This document shows, in pieces, positions 62,525 through 64,000 of a stretch of 64,000 bases of DNA. The position numbers were made by a program, and so were the translations under genes. Below the pieces are notes generated by a model. That model saw only the letters and a program-made list of their open reading frames with translations. It did no database searches and was not told where the DNA came from. Positions within the stretch are counted from its first letter, which is position 1, and the number at the start of each line of letters is the position of its first letter. The stretch spans positions 81,782-145,781 of the forward strand of contig NZ_JAIVFX010000010.1 in NCBI RefSeq assembly GCF_020829625.1, in the 5' to 3' direction. The stretch is from Nostoc sp. XA010. GTDB taxonomy: Bacteria > Cyanobacteriota > Cyanobacteriia > Cyanobacteriales > Nostocaceae.

Positions 62525-62553
62525 ATGATACCATCTATAATATAGATTGTCAA
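62525..62553 (-). promoter_or_regulatory. Promoter with operator over the -10 box (61469-62491 gene)
   Basis: Reverse strand TTGACA (62553-62548), 17 bases, TATCAT (62530-62525). The -10 lies inside GGTATCATGGTATCA of the leftmost composite repeat, and the AGAGAGAGAGGGATAGG tract sits just before the start codon as a ribosome-binding site. Confidence 0.65.
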
Positions 62554-62785
62554 ATATTGGTCTAAGTATGGAGGTTATTTATAAAACCCTTGTAACTACT
62601 AGGTTTTGGCTTTATCCCTCTCTTCTAACTGGTGTGATACCAGATACCATGCAATATAGATACTGTTTGAATAACTGATGATATTTTAACTATTGATAAG
62701 TTTTAGTTATGAAATATAGGTTGCCTACAGAGGTATTACTGTTTATCCCCCTCTTGGTAAAAGTATGATACTAGATACCAGAAAC

Positions 62786-62816
62786 TTGACTAAGTAGGGT
62801 TATATCATGGTATAAT
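62786..62816 (+). promoter_or_regulatory. Promoter of the small RHH gene
   Basis: TTGACT (62786-62791), 19 bases, TATAAT (62811-62816). The -10 is embedded in ATCATGGTATAATGGTATAT, direct ATGGTAT units related to the repeat palindrome, so self-repression is likely. Confidence 0.55.
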
Positions 62817-62843
62817 GGTATATAGAAATATAGTTAAACAGTT

Positions 62844-63044
62844 ATGGAAAGACATACTACTTTATTAAGACTGCCAGAGGATGCTAAGGCGCTATTAGAG
62901 GCGGCTAAGGCGGTTACAGGGAAGTCTCAGAACCAGTTAATCATTGATGCTATTAAACAGGCTCTAGGGGATTACCCAGCCGCTAAGTTATCCATACTGG
63001 ACAGGCTAGATCAAGTGGAGTCTAAACTAGCTACCCTGGAATAA
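62844..63044 (+). CDS. Small RHH DNA-binding protein inside the repeat array
   Basis: 66 aa: MERHTTLLRLPEDAKALLEA, KAVTGKSQNQLIIDAIKQAL form a ribbon-helix-helix, with TTLLRL as the DNA-contact strand; a short coiled coil (ILDRLDQVESKLATLE) ends the protein and may mediate oligomers. It lies in the middle of the composite repeats, which read away from it on both sides. Candidate ligand: the TGGTATC/GATACCA palindrome. Similar small RHH proteins act as plasmid copy-number or partition regulators (CopG, ParR/omega types). Confidence 0.8.
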   Translation: MERHTTLLRLPEDAKALLEAAKAVTGKSQNQLIIDAIKQALGDYPAAKLSILDRLDQVESKLATLE

Positions 63045-63070
63045 GTATTAATACTCATTATCTCTCTTGT

Positions 63071-63100
63071 TTAACCCTTGGTAATACCTGGGGTTTTCTT
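63071..63100 (+). terminator. Terminator after the small RHH gene
   Basis: TTAACCCTTGGTAATACCTG followed by GGGTTTTCTT: AACCC pairs with GGGTT, with a T-rich end. It is 26 bases after the stop codon and overlaps a half repeat unit. Confidence 0.55.
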
Positions 63101-63451
63101 ATGGTATCTAGTACCTCTATTATGGTATCTAGTATCATACCATTTAGAAGAGAGAGATAGGATACATTACTTATATTTAAGATGATTTGAGGAGCTTAGT
63201 ATCAGGTTAGTAACTATGGTATCTGGTATGGTATCAAGCAAGAGAGAGAGATAGGATATAAATCTGACTAAACCATAACTTATTGCCTTCTGGTATCTAG
63301 TATGATACCACATATAAGAGAGGGGTAAAAGGGGGATCAAGTAATCCGATGAATAGTTAATGGTATCTGGTATGACACTAAGACTAAGAGGGGGATGGAA
63401 TAGAAACTTATAGTTAACAGCTAATACCTAATGACCAATACATAAAAAATA

Positions 63452-63475
63452 CCCTCTGGAAGGTTAACCAGAGGG
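63452..63475. terminator. 8-bp perfect hairpin upstream of the recombinase 3' end
   Basis: CCCTCTGG (63452-63459) and CCAGAGGG (63468-63475), loop 8. Positioned to stop transcripts of the recombinase (reverse strand), with AT-rich sequence on its left. Confidence 0.5.
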
Positions 63476-63609
63476 CTGTTATCTATACAAAAACTATCAA
63501 AGGAAAACTTAGTTAAAAATAGAGGTTTTATAAAACTTACATCTGCTACTACTTAGTCAGATAATCCCTAAAAACTCTGGTAGGACTATTCCCAACTACC
63601 CTAGTTACC

Positions 63610-64000
63610 TCAGCCAATAGGTAACTCTGGTAGGTCTGGACGGTTTACCATGTGCCCGTAAGTCCTCATAACCATCGTAGTGTCTCTATGCCCTAACAGG
63701 TATGCCATTCCAGTAATAGGTATCCCTTGCTCTATACCGTGAGATGCCATAGTGTGCCTAAGTGTGTAGGGCTTGCGATAGGGGATGTTTTTGTGTTTTA
63801 AAACTTGCTTCCAATAGCGATCGCGGAAGTTACTATCGTCTATTGGTTTCCCTTCTGGAGTGCTAAAAACTAACTCATTTGTAGCCTTGGGCGATCCAAA
63901 ATGGGGTATGAGTTCATTAGGTAACGTCAAGTATCTGATATTACCTGTCTTAGTCCCCTTACGTGTACGGGTGTAACCATTACCTAGAGGGTCACGGCTA
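63610..64000 (-). CDS. Tyrosine recombinase (integrase), C-terminal part, runs off the window
   Basis: The frame is open from the right edge (SRDPLGNGYTRTRKGTKTGN) to the stop at 63610, 129 codons. The catalytic C-terminal domain is visible: TKTGNIRYLTLPNELI strand, KPYTLRHTMASHG with the box II Arg and His, LLGHRD and MRTYGHM with the nucleophile Tyr. In box II the first His is Tyr, which occurs in other recombinases. It should drive integration and excision of the element whose left end is probably at tRNA-Thr. The annotated Met start at 63930 is an internal TTG, not the true start. Confidence 0.9.
   Translation of the reverse strand, partial: SRDPLGNGYTRTRKGTKTGNIRYLTLPNELIPHFGSPKATNELVFSTPEGKPIDDSNFRDRYWKQVLKHKNIPYRKPYTLRHTMASHGIEQGIPITGMAYLLGHRDTTMVMRTYGHMVNRPDLPELPIG

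Larger units (their letters stand above)
62494..63398. repeat. Composite palindrome plus purine-tract repeats (about eight copies)
   Basis: The full unit is TGGTATCTAGTATGATACCA (arms TGGTATC/GATACCA around 6 bases), then after 5-17 bases a tract such as AAGAGAGAGATAGG. Copies on the reverse strand: 62494-62533, 62611-62649, 62742-62780, and a half copy at 63057-63088. Copies on the forward strand: 63101-63161 (doubled palindrome), 63216-63255, 63291-63327 and 63360-63398. They flank the RHH gene at 62844-63044. Palindromes of this type are what RHH repressors bind. Intergenic stretches 62492-62843 and 63045-63609 hold little else. Confidence 0.85.

Overview
The window looks like the chromosome of a filamentous, probably heterocyst-forming cyanobacterium close to Nostoc. 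The reasons are the very frequent HIP1 octamer GCGATCGC, an NtcA regulator with a consensus NtcA site in its own promoter, GUN4, several families known mainly from cyanobacteria (DUF3084, DUF3146, DUF3531, TIGR04168 phosphoesterase), and many short heptamer-type and palindromic repeats that sit between genes and, in two cases, inside genes. All names rest on reading motifs by eye; no search was run.

Layout. 1-3.5 kb: the edge of an FG-GAP repeat protein, a dead ISAs1-type transposase fragment, a 62-bp tandem repeat, then icd. 3.5-7.2 kb: gun4, a HicB/BrnT/BrnA-like toxin-antitoxin cluster, a MalK-type ABC ATPase carrying an inserted repeat, and an exported Mn superoxide dismutase. 7.4-8.9 kb: a 3'-truncated group II intron with a frameshifted reverse transcriptase. 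8.9-13.6 kb: a hypothetical protein, rsmG, an ECF-like ATPase, a TPR protein, DUF3531 and Nudix genes. 13.6-16.5 kb: a dense region of intact and broken toxin-antitoxin genes, ending with an exact-length 320-bp duplication of the mfd 3' end around a ParE-type module. 16.6-23 kb: mfd, a CNNM/CorC-type membrane protein and an aldo/keto reductase. 23.5-29.5 kb: a stand-alone two-module NRPS (A-T-C-A-T-TE). 30.8-43.8 kb: an exopolysaccharide locus (initiating sugar transferase, flippase, GT2, polymerase, Wzc-like kinase, beta-helix protein, Wza-like export protein). 44.3-53.2 kb: housekeeping genes (ABC ATPase, hisB, fabI, ntcA, DUF3084, YqgF-like, DUF3146, aldo/keto reductase) and a VapBC pair.

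53.3-55.6 kb holds the best candidate for an undescribed system: a tight three-gene operon of an unknown 378-aa protein, a 121-aa winged-helix plus zinc-ribbon protein and a 255-aa protein with a PD-(D/E)xK-nuclease-like pattern. It ends just before tRNA-Ser and lies beside a VapBC pair.

55.8-58.4 kb carries tRNA-Ser, a phosphoesterase, nadA, tRNA-Tyr and tRNA-Thr. From the 3' end of tRNA-Thr to the right edge the content changes to small unknown genes, three ribbon-helix-helix (RHH) proteins and a tyrosine recombinase that runs off the window; this looks like an integrated mobile element. Its most striking part is a set of about eight composite repeats (palindrome TGGTATC-N6-GATACCA followed by a GAGAGA-rich purine tract). 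They flank a 66-aa RHH gene, pointing left on its left side and mostly right on its right side, and one copy overlaps the -10 box of a neighbouring gene. This suggests an operator, centromere or replication-control array.
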